The position numbers and the translations under genes were made by a program. A model generated the notes under the pieces. The model was not told the origin of the DNA. It ran no database searches and worked only from the letters and a program-made list of their open reading frames with translations. Shown here in pieces: positions 35,650 to 44,050 of a stretch of 64,000 bases of DNA. The number at the start of each line of letters is the position of its first letter. Position 1 is the stretch's first letter. The stretch is from NCBI RefSeq assembly GCF_003385515.1, contig NZ_QNVT01000020.1:1-64000 (forward strand), written 5' to 3'. The DNA is from Chryseobacterium pennae. GTDB lineage: Bacteria > Bacteroidota > Bacteroidia > Flavobacteriales > Weeksellaceae.

Positions 35650-36594
35650 ATGAACAAATTTACTTTTTTGCTGATATTTACCGGAGCTTGTATTTATGCT
35701 CAAAACACTGAAGATCAGGAAGCGATTAAAAGATGCCGTAAGGAATTTAACAAAAAGATCTGTCTTGCGGATGAAGATAAAGACAATGTTCCGTTTTATC
35801 TTGATCAATGCCCGAAAGAATCAGGACCTGCAGAAAACAAGGGTTGCCTTTGGCCTGATACGGATAAAGATGGCCTGATAGATAAAGATGATGCCTGCCC
35901 TAACGTTGCTGGACCTGTTGAAAATAAGGGCTGTCCGTGGGAAGATACAGACGGTGACGGAGTTCTGGATAAAGATGATAACTGCCCCACTGTCCCAGGC
36001 CCTGCTCATTCCAACGGATGCCCTGTAATTTCCTGTACATTTGGCTATGAACCCCAAATTCACATGGAAAAATTCGATATGGATATTCAAAATATTGAGA
36101 AAATCTATAACCTGATTAATAAAAAGATATTAGATAATATTGTAGAGATATTCCCTAAAAAGGATTTAGCTAGCCGAAAAGCTTTTTTTATCATACAATA
36201 CATAGATAACAAATCTTATATTGATAACAATACACCTGATGATGGAACTTCTCCTGGATACAATCTTCTGATCACCAAATTCTGGAATCAAAATGTTCTT
36301 GAATATGCGCGAAAAAAGTATGGCAAGGATATTTATCTTTCAAAAATGTTATCTCCGTACAATCCTGATATCTACCGCAAAATGATTGGTGACCGATCAT
36401 TCAGTTACATGATGAAATATTATGATTCAAAAACGAATAAGATCCTCATAACCGGAAAACAAAAAAGTACTTTTGAAATTCCTATTAATATTTTAGTTGA
36501 TTTCATTACTCCTCATAAGATCAAAGTCATCAACTACCCAAACAATTCAATATATGAATATAAAAATAACAGTTGGAGCATAGTCAAAGAGTAA
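35650..36594 (+). CDS. Secreted TSP3-repeat protein, paralogue 2
   Basis: 314 aa, signal peptide ending TGACIYAQ, three TSP3-like units (DEDKDNVPFYLDQCP, DTDKDGLIDKDDACP, DTDGDGVLDKDDNCP) and the same C-terminal domain type as paralogue 1. An 81-nt stretch (35733-35813) is identical to 34830-34910 in paralogue 1 while flanking sequence has diverged. Starts 33 bp after paralogue 1, same operon. Confidence 0.85.
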   Translation: MNKFTFLLIFTGACIYAQNTEDQEAIKRCRKEFNKKICLADEDKDNVPFYLDQCPKESGPAENKGCLWPDTDKDGLIDKDDACPNVAGPVENKGCPWEDTDGDGVLDKDDNCPTVPGPAHSNGCPVISCTFGYEPQIHMEKFDMDIQNIEKIYNLINKKILDNIVEIFPKKDLASRKAFFIIQYIDNKSYIDNNTPDDGTSPGYNLLITKFWNQNVLEYARKKYGKDIYLSKMLSPYNPDIYRKMIGDRSFSYMMKYYDSKTNKILITGKQKSTFEIPINILVDFITPHKIKVINYPNNSIYEYKNNSWSIVKE

Positions 36595-36644
36595 AAATCA
36601 TAGCAACTTATTTTTTATTAACTTAGATAACCATTTAAACAGAC

Positions 36645-37031
36645 GTGAGAACAATTATCTTTTTTCTGATATTGGCCGGAACTTATTTTCAGGCTCAGAC
36701 CATTGAAGACAAAGAGACATTCAAAAAATGCCGTAAAGAATTCAACAAAAAAACTTGTCTTTCAGATGAAGACCATGACAATATCTTGTTTTATCTTGAT
36801 CAATGTCCAAATGAAATAGGCCCCATAGAAAACCACGGTTGTCCATGGCAAGATACAGATAAAGACGGAATATTGGATAAAGATGATGCTTGTCCCCAAA
36901 TAGCAGGACCTCCTGAAAATAAAGGATGCAGATGGCCAGATACAGACGGTGACGGAATATTGGATAAAGATGACGCTTGCCCTACCGTTCCCGGAATTCC
37001 CAATCTGAATGGCTGCCCAACCTGGAAATAG
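36645..37031 (+). CDS. Secreted TSP3-repeat protein, truncated paralogue 3
   Basis: 128 aa from GTG 36645 (no ATG at this place). Signal peptide ending TYFQAQ, then three TSP3-like units (DEDHDNILFYLDQCP, DTDKDGILDKDDACP, DTDGDGILDKDDACP). The stop comes right after the third unit (NLNGCPTWK), so the C-terminal domain of the other two is missing. Intact frame, so it may still be a functional short calcium-binding protein. Confidence 0.8.
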   Translation: MRTIIFFLILAGTYFQAQTIEDKETFKKCRKEFNKKTCLSDEDHDNILFYLDQCPNEIGPIENHGCPWQDTDKDGILDKDDACPQIAGPPENKGCRWPDTDGDGILDKDDACPTVPGIPNLNGCPTWK

Positions 37032-37132
37032 CCTTTCAGGAATTGACAATAGTATGAAAACCATCACTAAAGCAGAATATGCTGGATCATAAACAACATT
37101 AAAATTTTCAATCCACCACAAAACAAAATAAT

Positions 37133-37876
37133 ATGATACGTTCAATCCTACTAACAGCAGCAATTATTACCTCAGGAACTCTTTTCAGCCAAAATCTTAA
37201 AACAGTCTCCTATCAGGATGGTACACAAAAGCTGAATGGCCTAATCACTTCCAATGCAGGTAAAAAACTTCCCGGAGTATTGATTCTACCTGCCTGGAAA
37301 GGAATTGATGAAGAAGCTAAAACAGCAGCCATTGAACTTGAAAAGCAGGGATATATTGCTTTTATTGCTGATATTTATGGAGAAGGAAAAATCCCTGCTA
37401 ACAGTGACGAAGCTGCCAAAAGCTCAGGCTATTACAAAAAGAATTATGCAGAATATCAGAAAAGAATCTCATTGGCATTGGAACAACTGAAAAAGAACGG
37501 AGCTATTGCTGATAAAACTGCAGTTATAGGATATTGTTTTGGAGGAACAGGTGCCCTTGAATCCGCAAGAGGAAACCTGCCTGTAGCAGGAGTTGTTTCT
37601 ATCCACGGAAGCCTGGGAAGAGATCAGAGCAGAAAAAATGAAAAATTAAATGCTAAAATCCTGGTGGAGAATCCGGCAGATGATAAGAGTGTAACACCTG
37701 ATGATTACAGCAACCTCATCAAAGAAATGAATGATGGAAATGCAGACTGGCAAATCATTACCTATGCTCACTCCAAACACACTTTTACGGATCCTAAATC
37801 TCCGGATTATAATGAAGTGATGGCGAAAAGAGCCTGGAATCATACATTGATGTTTTTAAAAGAACTCCTGAAGTAA
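37133..37876 (+). CDS. Dienelactone-hydrolase-family protein, exported
   Basis: 247 aa with signal peptide about 1-20 (TLFSQ). Alpha/beta hydrolase of the dienelactone hydrolase family: the nucleophile elbow is GYCFGGTGALESAR (Cys nucleophile position), with an aspartate in PADDKS and a histidine in YAHSKHTFTDP as the triad. Substrate unknown. Monocistronic, ending near the inverted repeat at 37905-37946. Confidence 0.88.
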   Translation: MIRSILLTAAIITSGTLFSQNLKTVSYQDGTQKLNGLITSNAGKKLPGVLILPAWKGIDEEAKTAAIELEKQGYIAFIADIYGEGKIPANSDEAAKSSGYYKKNYAEYQKRISLALEQLKKNGAIADKTAVIGYCFGGTGALESARGNLPVAGVVSIHGSLGRDQSRKNEKLNAKILVENPADDKSVTPDDYSNLIKEMNDGNADWQIITYAHSKHTFTDPKSPDYNEVMAKRAWNHTLMFLKELLK

Positions 37877-37904
37877 ATTCAATATACCAATGTATCAGCG
37901 TAAC

Positions 37905-37946
37905 AATGTACCAATGCTTTGATGTAAAATCACTTATTGGTACATT
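37905..37946. terminator. Inverted repeat, probable terminator
   Basis: AATGTACCAAT (37905-37915) and ATTGGTACATT (37936-37946) are an exact 11-bp inverted repeat with a 20-nt loop, followed by ACTATTTTT, between convergent genes. Confidence 0.55.
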
Positions 37947-37966
37947 ACTATTTTTAAATCTTTATT

Positions 37967-38350
37967 TTACTGCTGTTTTGCTTCCAGTTCTACCTCATAT
38001 TTCTTAGTAGAATATTTTGTAAGAGATCCTGTTGCAGCGTCAATTCCAACTCCTATGGCACCTCCAAAAAGAATATTGAGAAGCGTTACAGCATTAAAAT
38101 TCTTATCCAGCTTTACTTCCTGATGATTAAAACCTTCTTTTTCAAAAGTTACTGTTTGCTTACTCAATGATCTTGGAATATTTACAGTACAGGGAGTTAC
38201 ACATTTTTCAACTCCTTTATGAAACACTGTTGCTCCTTCAGGAGTGGAGTTAAAGGAAATTTTGTCATTGGTTCCTGTAAAAATAGTGGCGCAAGACGTA
38301 GTGGAATGCGCGATTCCTAACAATAATACAATTGATAGATTGTTCTTCAT
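37967..38350 (-). CDS. PEGA-type lipoprotein
   Basis: 127 aa from ATG 38350, which gives a proper lipoprotein signal (SIVLLLGIAHSTTSC, lipobox cysteine about residue 20). The longer frame to 38428 adds 26 residues that spoil the signal. After the lipobox, ISFNSTPEGATVFHKG and VTFEKEGFNHQEV are the PEGA-like beta repeats. Two hydrophobic glycine-rich stretches follow (ILFGGAIGVGIDAATG). Function unknown. Confidence 0.8.
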   Translation of the reverse strand: MKNNLSIVLLLGIAHSTTSCATIFTGTNDKISFNSTPEGATVFHKGVEKCVTPCTVNIPRSLSKQTVTFEKEGFNHQEVKLDKNFNAVTLLNILFGGAIGVGIDAATGSLTKYSTKKYEVELEAKQQ

Positions 38351-38540
38351 ATATTTTATTAAAAAGTTAAGTCTGCCGGCTCGTTTTTCGGCGTGCGAAC
38401 TTACAAAATAATTAGTAACAATAGGCATTCACAAGCGATTGTATCCCGATTGAAAGGATAACTCACTGATTATCTAAATATTTTTTTGATTGTTTTGAAT
38501 CTAAAAATATTGTATTCAGCCTTAAAACAAAAAAACTATC

Positions 38541-38789
38541 TCAGTTTTGAGACAGTTTTTCTATTTTTTGTATTGTATTACAGCTGGAGCACCACCAATA
38601 TTCTTTTGAAGAATCTTTCAGCTTCGTTTTTGCTTTATTCCCACAACCATCACAAATGCATTCATCATTTTCATTTTCTAAAGCGTGATAGCTGCAAGAA
38701 AAGCATGTCCAATGGGTTCCCTCAAGCTCTTCATCTATATACCATGTAAAAGAGTTTTCTTTACATTCAGGGCAAATCTGTGTAGCCAT
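38541..38789 (-). CDS. Zinc-ribbon protein
   Basis: 82 aa. Three CxxC pairs with spacing typical of zinc ribbons: CPEC (about 6-9), CFSC (about 30-33) and CICDGC (about 44-49), plus CSSC near the end. Short, soluble, probably a metal-binding or nucleic-acid-associated protein. Start chosen at the second of two ATGs. The neighbouring cupin gene is 7 bp upstream, same strand. Confidence 0.75.
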   Translation of the reverse strand: MATQICPECKENSFTWYIDEELEGTHWTCFSCSYHALENENDECICDGCGNKAKTKLKDSSKEYWWCSSCNTIQKIEKLSQN

Positions 38790-38796
38790 CAATACA

Positions 38797-39174
38797 TTAA
38801 TTTACTCCTTCCTCTTCCCTGTTCACCAATTCCATAGAAAATGCAGGCAGGCAGATAGCAAGATATTCACAAGGTTCTGAAAATGGATTGCTGTAGCGAA
38901 TTCTCGCTCCTCTTTCAATCAGAATACTGCTTCCTTTTTCAAGGATTACAATTTCCCCATCAATCTCAAATTGTTTCTTTCCTGAAATAATATAAGTAAA
39001 CTCATCAAATTCGGGAGTCTGATGGGGCTCGCTCCAATCCGGAGGAGCTACCATATGAGCAATGGAAACATTAGCATTTCCTGTAGAATTCCCCCAATGT
39101 TCTTCAATCAGTTTTCCGTCTGTAGTAGGCACTACAAAAGGAGATTGCTGAATTTTATATTTTTTCATATCCAA
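38797..39174 (-). CDS. Cupin-domain protein
   Basis: 125 aa. A single cupin barrel: ligand region PHQTPEFDEFTYIISGKK and the second motif VILEKGSSILIERGARIRYS. Enzymatic role unknown; one-domain cupins range from dioxygenases to sugar isomerases. The start overlaps the end of the upstream acetyltransferase gene by about 10 bp (4 if ATG 39168 is used), so they are co-translated. Confidence 0.85.
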   Translation of the reverse strand: MDMKKYKIQQSPFVVPTTDGKLIEEHWGNSTGNANVSIAHMVAPPDWSEPHQTPEFDEFTYIISGKKQFEIDGEIVILEKGSSILIERGARIRYSNPFSEPCEYLAICLPAFSMELVNREEEGVN

Positions 39175-39692
39175 GCTTCTTTTTTGATCTCATATACAAA
39201 ATTGGTTCTTGTAGGTTCTGCAAAATAAGCCACCTCTTCTTCAGCGATTTTTTTACCACCGAGTCTTTCCAATGCTGTTTGCGAACGAAAATTTTCTTTT
39301 CCGATATGAAAATGAACTTTATCTACATATTGGAATATATAATCCAGCATCAGTTTCTTAACTTTAGGATTAATCCCTTTTCCCCAGGATTTTGTCCCAT
39401 AGAAAGTATAGCCGATGAAAATATGATTGTCCTTTTCATCAAAATTATAATAACGGCTGCTTCCCAGAACCTCTCCAGTTGCTTTTTCTACAATTTTAAA
39501 AGCTCCTTCACTTTCAATGGCTCCTCTGAAAAAGTTTTCAAAAACCTCTCTTTGGTAACGATCCTTATTAGGGTGCTGTTCCCATACTTTGGGATCTGAT
39601 GCCACTTCATATAAAGATTCAAAATCCCCTTGCTGTAAGGGGATTAATTGAAATTCTTCATTCTCTAAAACAGACTGAACAGAAAAATTCAT
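39165..39692 (-). CDS. GNAT acetyltransferase
   Basis: 175 aa. RimJ/RimL-like layout: N-terminal LIPLQQGDFESLYEVASDP, acetyl-CoA loop SWGKGINPKVKKLMLDYIF and the late HFHIGKENFRSQTALERLGG. These enzymes transfer acetyl from acetyl-CoA to amines or protein N-termini; target unknown. Heads an operon with the cupin and zinc-ribbon genes. Confidence 0.9.
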   Translation of the reverse strand: MNFSVQSVLENEEFQLIPLQQGDFESLYEVASDPKVWEQHPNKDRYQREVFENFFRGAIESEGAFKIVEKATGEVLGSSRYYNFDEKDNHIFIGYTFYGTKSWGKGINPKVKKLMLDYIFQYVDKVHFHIGKENFRSQTALERLGGKKIAEEEVAYFAEPTRTNFVYEIKKEAWI

Positions 39693-39694
39693 AC

Positions 39695-40297
39695 TTAGCC
39701 TTTTTTGTTAGAGTCTGATTCTATTCTCTGGATTTCTTTCAACTTATCAGAAATCTTGATTACCGTATCTAATTTGGCTGGCTTCAATGGAATTTCAGCC
39801 TGATTCATATCCCATTTGATCACGAGATTTCCTGAGTTCTCATCTGTTGGATTCAGGGTAATTTCAAACCATTCCTGCTTGTCAGCCAATTTGTTTACCG
39901 GCACAGTAACATCTACTACATCCTGTTTAGGATCATAGGTATAAGCACCCCATTGCTGGAAATCTTTATTCAGAATTACTTTCCATTCTTTTTCTGTAGG
40001 AACAATGAATAATCCATAAGTTCCTGCCGGAACATTTTTCCCACCAAAATTAACGGTCTGTCCGAATGTAACTTTTGTAGACGAGTTAGCTCCTGCTCTC
40101 CAAACCTGCCCATAAGGAACCAGTTCTCCAAAGATCTTACGTCCTTTCACTCCGGGTCTTCCGTAATCCACTGAGATTTTGGACATTGAAAACTGCTGCT
40201 CTACCTTCTGACGCGGACTTGCTGCTGGTACAGAATAATCCTGCGCTAAAGCAAATCCTGAAACTGAAATACAAACTGCTATTAATAATTTTTTCAC
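39695..40297 (-). CDS. Exported DUF2911 protein
   Basis: 200 aa using a GTG start at 40297; a longer frame from ATG 40330 exists but places 11 residues before the signal peptide. Signal peptide about 1-18 (IAVCISVSGFALAQ). The body ASPRQKVEQQFSMSKISVDY, GKNVPAGTYGLFIVPTEKEW and QEWFEITLNPT matches the DUF2911 family common in Flavobacteriia. Function unknown. It ends 2 bp before the acetyltransferase gene starts. Confidence 0.85.
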   Translation of the reverse strand: MKKLLIAVCISVSGFALAQDYSVPAASPRQKVEQQFSMSKISVDYGRPGVKGRKIFGELVPYGQVWRAGANSSTKVTFGQTVNFGGKNVPAGTYGLFIVPTEKEWKVILNKDFQQWGAYTYDPKQDVVDVTVPVNKLADKQEWFEITLNPTDENSGNLVIKWDMNQAEIPLKPAKLDTVIKISDKLKEIQRIESDSNKKG

Positions 40298-40326
40298 GTG
40301 TAAATTTTTGTTTAAAATTACAAAAA

Positions 40327-41370
40327 TCAAAATAAAATAGCTTTCTCTAACTCCAATAATTTTTGTTTTCTCCAGATGCCGCCACCATAACCCGTTAACT
40401 GCCCATTGCTTCCGATAACTCTGTGACAGGGAATCAGAATAGATATTTTATTTAAGCCATTGGCATTCGCTACAGCCCGTACTGATTTAGGATTTCCCAA
40501 GATCTCGGCCTGCTCCTGATAACTTCTGATTCCTCCGTAAGGAATTTGCTGTAAAATCTCCCATACCTGCTTCTGAAAAGCAGTTCCTACAGGAGAAAGA
40601 GGAACGGTAAACTCAGTTCGCTTTCCATCAAAATATTCTGAGAGTTCTTGTTCCAGCATTATAAAATGTGGATTTTCACCCTGTACAATATTAGCATTAA
40701 AATGTTTTGAAATATTCTTTAATTCTGTTGGAAGGGCTTTTCTGTCAGAAAACTCCAAAAGGCAAATTCCGTGTTCGTCTGCACAGGCAACCATTGTTCC
40801 CAGGATGGTTTCCATTCTTTTCAGATCAATGATCTTTTCTCTTTTGTTATGGCTGGGAGATACCCCAAAAATATTTTTAAAACTTTCATTAAATCCACTT
40901 AAACTTTCATACCCTGAATCAAAAGCGACTTCGGTAACAGATTCTCCCTGCTGAAGCTTTTTAAATGCCATATTCAGCTTAGACATTCTCTGAAAGGCGT
41001 GAAACGTAACTCCATGATGCTTCACAAACCAGCGGCGGACTGTTGCCGGTTCCAATCCTCGTTTTACCAGATCATAATCTTTCAGTTTTAAAGAAGGATC
41101 ATCAGAAATCTCCTGCAGCAGTTCTTTAATATATAGTGGAGTTACATTGAGTGCTTCCAAAGGTTTACAAACCTTACACGGACGATACCCTTTCAACATT
41201 GCATCTTTTGTATGGGAAAAAAATTCTACGTTTTCAAACTTTGGTTTGCGGGCTGTACAGGTGGGTCGGCAGAATATTCCGGTTGTTTTTACACCCATCC
41301 AGAATATTCCTTCAAAAGAAGAATCCTTACGAAAGGAAGCTTCATACATTATTTTTTCTGTGAGCTTCAT
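40327..41370 (-). CDS. ada: Bifunctional Ada: AraC regulator and O6-methylguanine methyltransferase
   Basis: 347 aa. N-terminal Ada zinc domain with C34, C38, C65 and C68 (GIFCRPTC and GYRPCKVC), AraC-type HTH at about 80-180, and a C-terminal methyltransferase with the acceptor cysteine in ILIPCHRVIG. It repairs alkylated bases and activates its own regulon. Its C-terminus (GGIWRKQKLLELEKAILF) is identical to the separate Ogt at 42307. Two bases separate it from the phosphoenolpyruvate-mutase-like gene upstream. Confidence 0.92.
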   Translation of the reverse strand: MKLTEKIMYEASFRKDSSFEGIFWMGVKTTGIFCRPTCTARKPKFENVEFFSHTKDAMLKGYRPCKVCKPLEALNVTPLYIKELLQEISDDPSLKLKDYDLVKRGLEPATVRRWFVKHHGVTFHAFQRMSKLNMAFKKLQQGESVTEVAFDSGYESLSGFNESFKNIFGVSPSHNKREKIIDLKRMETILGTMVACADEHGICLLEFSDRKALPTELKNISKHFNANIVQGENPHFIMLEQELSEYFDGKRTEFTVPLSPVGTAFQKQVWEILQQIPYGGIRSYQEQAEILGNPKSVRAVANANGLNKISILIPCHRVIGSNGQLTGYGGGIWRKQKLLELEKAILF

Positions 41371-41372
41371 AA

Positions 41373-42137
41373 TCAGATGAAAATTGCGGTAAAGCTTTTG
41401 GCATTAATAATCGTATGGCTCATCTTTTCCAGTTCCTGGTAAATATATCTGTTTAAAAAACTGCCTGAAGTAATTCTTTTTACACCCCATGTTTTTAAGG
41501 TCTCAAAATCCGGAAGATCAGGTAAACTCATTACATTAATGGGTAATAGAGTTGCCTTCACTACTGTTTTAATATCTTCTTCATCAGTGATACCGGGAAT
41601 AAATATTCCGTCAATATTAAGTTTATCCAGCATTTCAATCCTCTTTAATGTTTCATCCAGAGCGTTTTCCATTCCCAATAAAAAAGGGTCTGTTCTTACA
41701 TTGATAAAGATCTCCATTCTTCTCTCTTTCAGCATTGACAGAATATTGCTTATTTTTTCAAAAAACACGTTTCTGTTTAAAAGCTGCCTCTCTCCGTCTA
41801 TAACATAAGAATCTTCCAGATTGATCCCAACCACCCCTATTTCCAACAGTCTGATGATATTGGAAACAATCATTTCGGGAGTACTTCCATATCCTGCTTC
41901 CAGGTCTACTGACAAGGGAATGGAAATGGAACTTTTTATTCTTTTAATAATATAAAAATACTCCTCAAAGCTCATCTGTTCTCCATCTTCATATCCTAAG
42001 CTTATCGCGATTCCTGAGCTTGAAGTAGCCAGGGCTTTGTAGCCAGCTTTTTCTAATACTCTTGCACTCTGCACATTCCACACATTACCTAATAATAGAA
42101 GCTCCTCTCCCTGATGTAAATTTTTGAAACCGATCAT
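41373..42137 (-). CDS. Isocitrate lyase/PEP mutase family protein
   Basis: 254 aa. TIM-barrel family: LGNVWNVQSARVLEKAGYKA and SVDLEAGYGSTPE (metal site), GINLEDSYV and GIFIPGITDEEDI. The family cleaves or forms C-C or C-P bonds in acids such as methylisocitrate. Substrate not predictable here. It lies directly upstream of ada in the same direction, possibly one transcript. Confidence 0.85.
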   Translation of the reverse strand: MIGFKNLHQGEELLLLGNVWNVQSARVLEKAGYKALATSSSGIAISLGYEDGEQMSFEEYFYIIKRIKSSISIPLSVDLEAGYGSTPEMIVSNIIRLLEIGVVGINLEDSYVIDGERQLLNRNVFFEKISNILSMLKERRMEIFINVRTDPFLLGMENALDETLKRIEMLDKLNIDGIFIPGITDEEDIKTVVKATLLPINVMSLPDLPDFETLKTWGVKRITSGSFLNRYIYQELEKMSHTIINAKSFTAIFI

Positions 42138-42306
42138 GATATTTTTTATTCAAAAGTAGGGATATTGTCCAGCCGGCTGCAACCGAAAAATAAACAAGTA
42201 TTTTAGAAGAACAGGGAAAGAAAGCTGGAGGATGGAAGCTGGAAGTTTATTGAAGTGATTAATAACTAAAATTCAATTTATAATTACTGAGGTCTCTCTC
42301 ATCCAT

Positions 42307-42819
42307 TTAAAACAAAATGGCCTTTTCCAGTTCCAGTAGTTTTTGTTTTCTCCAGATTCCGCCTGCATAGCCTACCAATTCTCCATTGGAGCCAATCACC
42401 CGATGACATGGAATTAAAATAGCAATCTTATTGATTCCATTGGCCGTACCTATAGCACGGATCGCCTTTGGATTCCCCAGAAGTTCAGACTGCTGTTTAT
42501 AGGTCCTGATCTCTCCCATCGGAATTTCACGCAGCAGCTGCCATACTTTTTCCTGAAATTCGGTACCTGTAGTGAATAAGGGAACTTCAAACCGAGATTT
42601 GTTTCCGTCGAAGTACTCCTTCAGCTCTCTTTCCAATTGCAGAAAATGAATATGTTCTTTTTCTACGATCTCCGCTTTCAGGTTTTTAGACAATGCTTTA
42701 AGTTGCTTTTCGACACTCTTTCTGTCCGTAAACTCTAACAGACAGATTCCCTGATCTATAGCACAGGCGATCATTTCTCCCAATGGAGTCTGTATCATTT
42801 TTTGGTGTATGATTTCCAT
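42307..42819 (-). CDS. ogt: Methylated-DNA-protein-cysteine methyltransferase
   Basis: 170 aa. Acceptor motif ILIPCHRVIGSNGELVG and the helix GEIRTYKQQSELLGNPKAIR mark the O6-alkylguanine methyltransferase fold. It repairs O6-methylguanine by suicidal methyl transfer. It duplicates the C-terminal domain of the nearby Ada protein, including identical last 18 residues. Confidence 0.93.
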   Translation of the reverse strand: MEIIHQKMIQTPLGEMIACAIDQGICLLEFTDRKSVEKQLKALSKNLKAEIVEKEHIHFLQLERELKEYFDGNKSRFEVPLFTTGTEFQEKVWQLLREIPMGEIRTYKQQSELLGNPKAIRAIGTANGINKIAILIPCHRVIGSNGELVGYAGGIWRKQKLLELEKAILF

Positions 42820-42861
42820 TAGTTTAAAATTACTACTTTTCCCGAATTCACATCTTATCTT

Positions 42862-43410
42862 TTATATATTCTTTAAAACGTTTTCTGCCTGAACAATATG
42901 TCTGGCGTTATGGTAGATGACAAAACGGAAGGTATCCCCCAGCTTTAAGGTGATCAGTTTTGAAATACTGATGGAGGTTTTTGTTTTTCCCAGATCTACA
43001 GATCTTGCTTTTTCCAACAGGTCAAGTAATTGTTCCTGCTGTTTTATGAACTCATTTACCACCGCCGTATTCAATTGATGGTGAATCGGGTTCATGGTTT
43101 TAAAAGTTTTCATCTTATTCAGTTTCTCCTTTGGAAGCATACTTTTAGCAAAATAATCCCCAAGAATTCCTGGTTTAAGATCTGCTTTTGAATTGGTTTT
43201 GGAAGAAGATATTCTTTGGGAGATCTCGGGAATATAAAAGTTTCCGTAGCGGTTGAGATGTTCCAGACATTCCAATACACTCCAGCTGTCGGCAGAAATC
43301 CTGAAGTTTAACTCATTTTCCGGTTTTAATAAAAGAGTTCTGGCATAGTGCAAATGTTCTCCGGTTTTGTTTTTTAATTCTTCTAACAATGCTGTGGTTG
43401 ACATTTTCAT
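42862..43410 (-). CDS. DinB-family four-helix protein
   Basis: 182 aa. DinB-like bundle: ADSWSVLECLEHLNRYGNFY (first metal-binding histidine) and the final LGDTFRFVIYHNARHIVQAE (second and third histidines, HNARH). Metal-dependent enzymes of this family include thiol transferases; role here unknown. Same strand as ogt, 42 bp upstream. Confidence 0.85.
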   Translation of the reverse strand: MKMSTTALLEELKNKTGEHLHYARTLLLKPENELNFRISADSWSVLECLEHLNRYGNFYIPEISQRISSSKTNSKADLKPGILGDYFAKSMLPKEKLNKMKTFKTMNPIHHQLNTAVVNEFIKQQEQLLDLLEKARSVDLGKTKTSISISKLITLKLGDTFRFVIYHNARHIVQAENVLKNI

Positions 43411-43463
43411 TATTGTTTTCCTGCAAATTTCCGGATCGGTTTATTCTTAAATATTGATTGAAC

Positions 43464-43982
43464 TCAAGATTTTTTAAGCCTTGATAAAGTTTCCGGCGAC
43501 ATTCTGAGATAATTGGCTATATATTTATTCGGAACTTCCTGAAATAGCTTCGGGCTTCGCTTTAAGACTCTTTCAAAACGTTCACCCGGAGCATTAATCA
43601 GTAAATCTTTTTCTCTCTCCAGCTGTTGCAGTATGAGGTCTTCCAAAACATTCATCCAGAATTTCATATGCTCTTCATCACTTTGGATATAATCATAAAA
43701 ATCTCGTTTTGAAGCTACTTTAACTGTAGTTTTCTTTATCGCCTGAATATAAAGTTCTGATGGCTTTCCGGAAAGAAAAGAATCTAAGGAGACAATAATG
43801 TTTCCGGTATATCCGAAACGAATGATCCTTTCTTCGTTGTCATCGGTCATAAAGATCCTTACACTTCCTTTTTCGATAAAATAAATCTGGGTATCTGTAC
43901 TTCCTGAGATCTTCAGAAACTCATTCCGTCTGAAATCCTTATGTTCCCAATGAATCCCGCTTTGAAGCAATTTTTCAACCAT
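43464..43982 (-). CDS. Crp/Fnr-family regulator
   Basis: 172 aa. Cyclic-nucleotide-binding-like jelly roll about 15-115 (YFIEKGSVRIFMTD, IIVSLDSFLSG) followed by a degenerate C-terminal helical region (VPNKYIANYLRMSPETLSRL), which is the HTH recognition helix. A transcription factor probably sensing a small ligand. Divergent from the gene at 44051. Confidence 0.85.
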   Translation of the reverse strand: MVEKLLQSGIHWEHKDFRRNEFLKISGSTDTQIYFIEKGSVRIFMTDDNEERIIRFGYTGNIIVSLDSFLSGKPSELYIQAIKKTTVKVASKRDFYDYIQSDEEHMKFWMNVLEDLILQQLEREKDLLINAPGERFERVLKRSPKLFQEVPNKYIANYLRMSPETLSRLKKS

Positions 43983-44050
43983 CCTATTTTATTATTTGGT
44001 GTTCCAAAGATAATGGGTAATTTTAGAGGATTAAACACCGATCACCAATA

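Noticed and set aside
35805..36090. Minus-strand open frames across the TSP3 genes
   Set aside because: They mirror the repetitive aspartate/glycine codons of the plus-strand genes and have no independent support.
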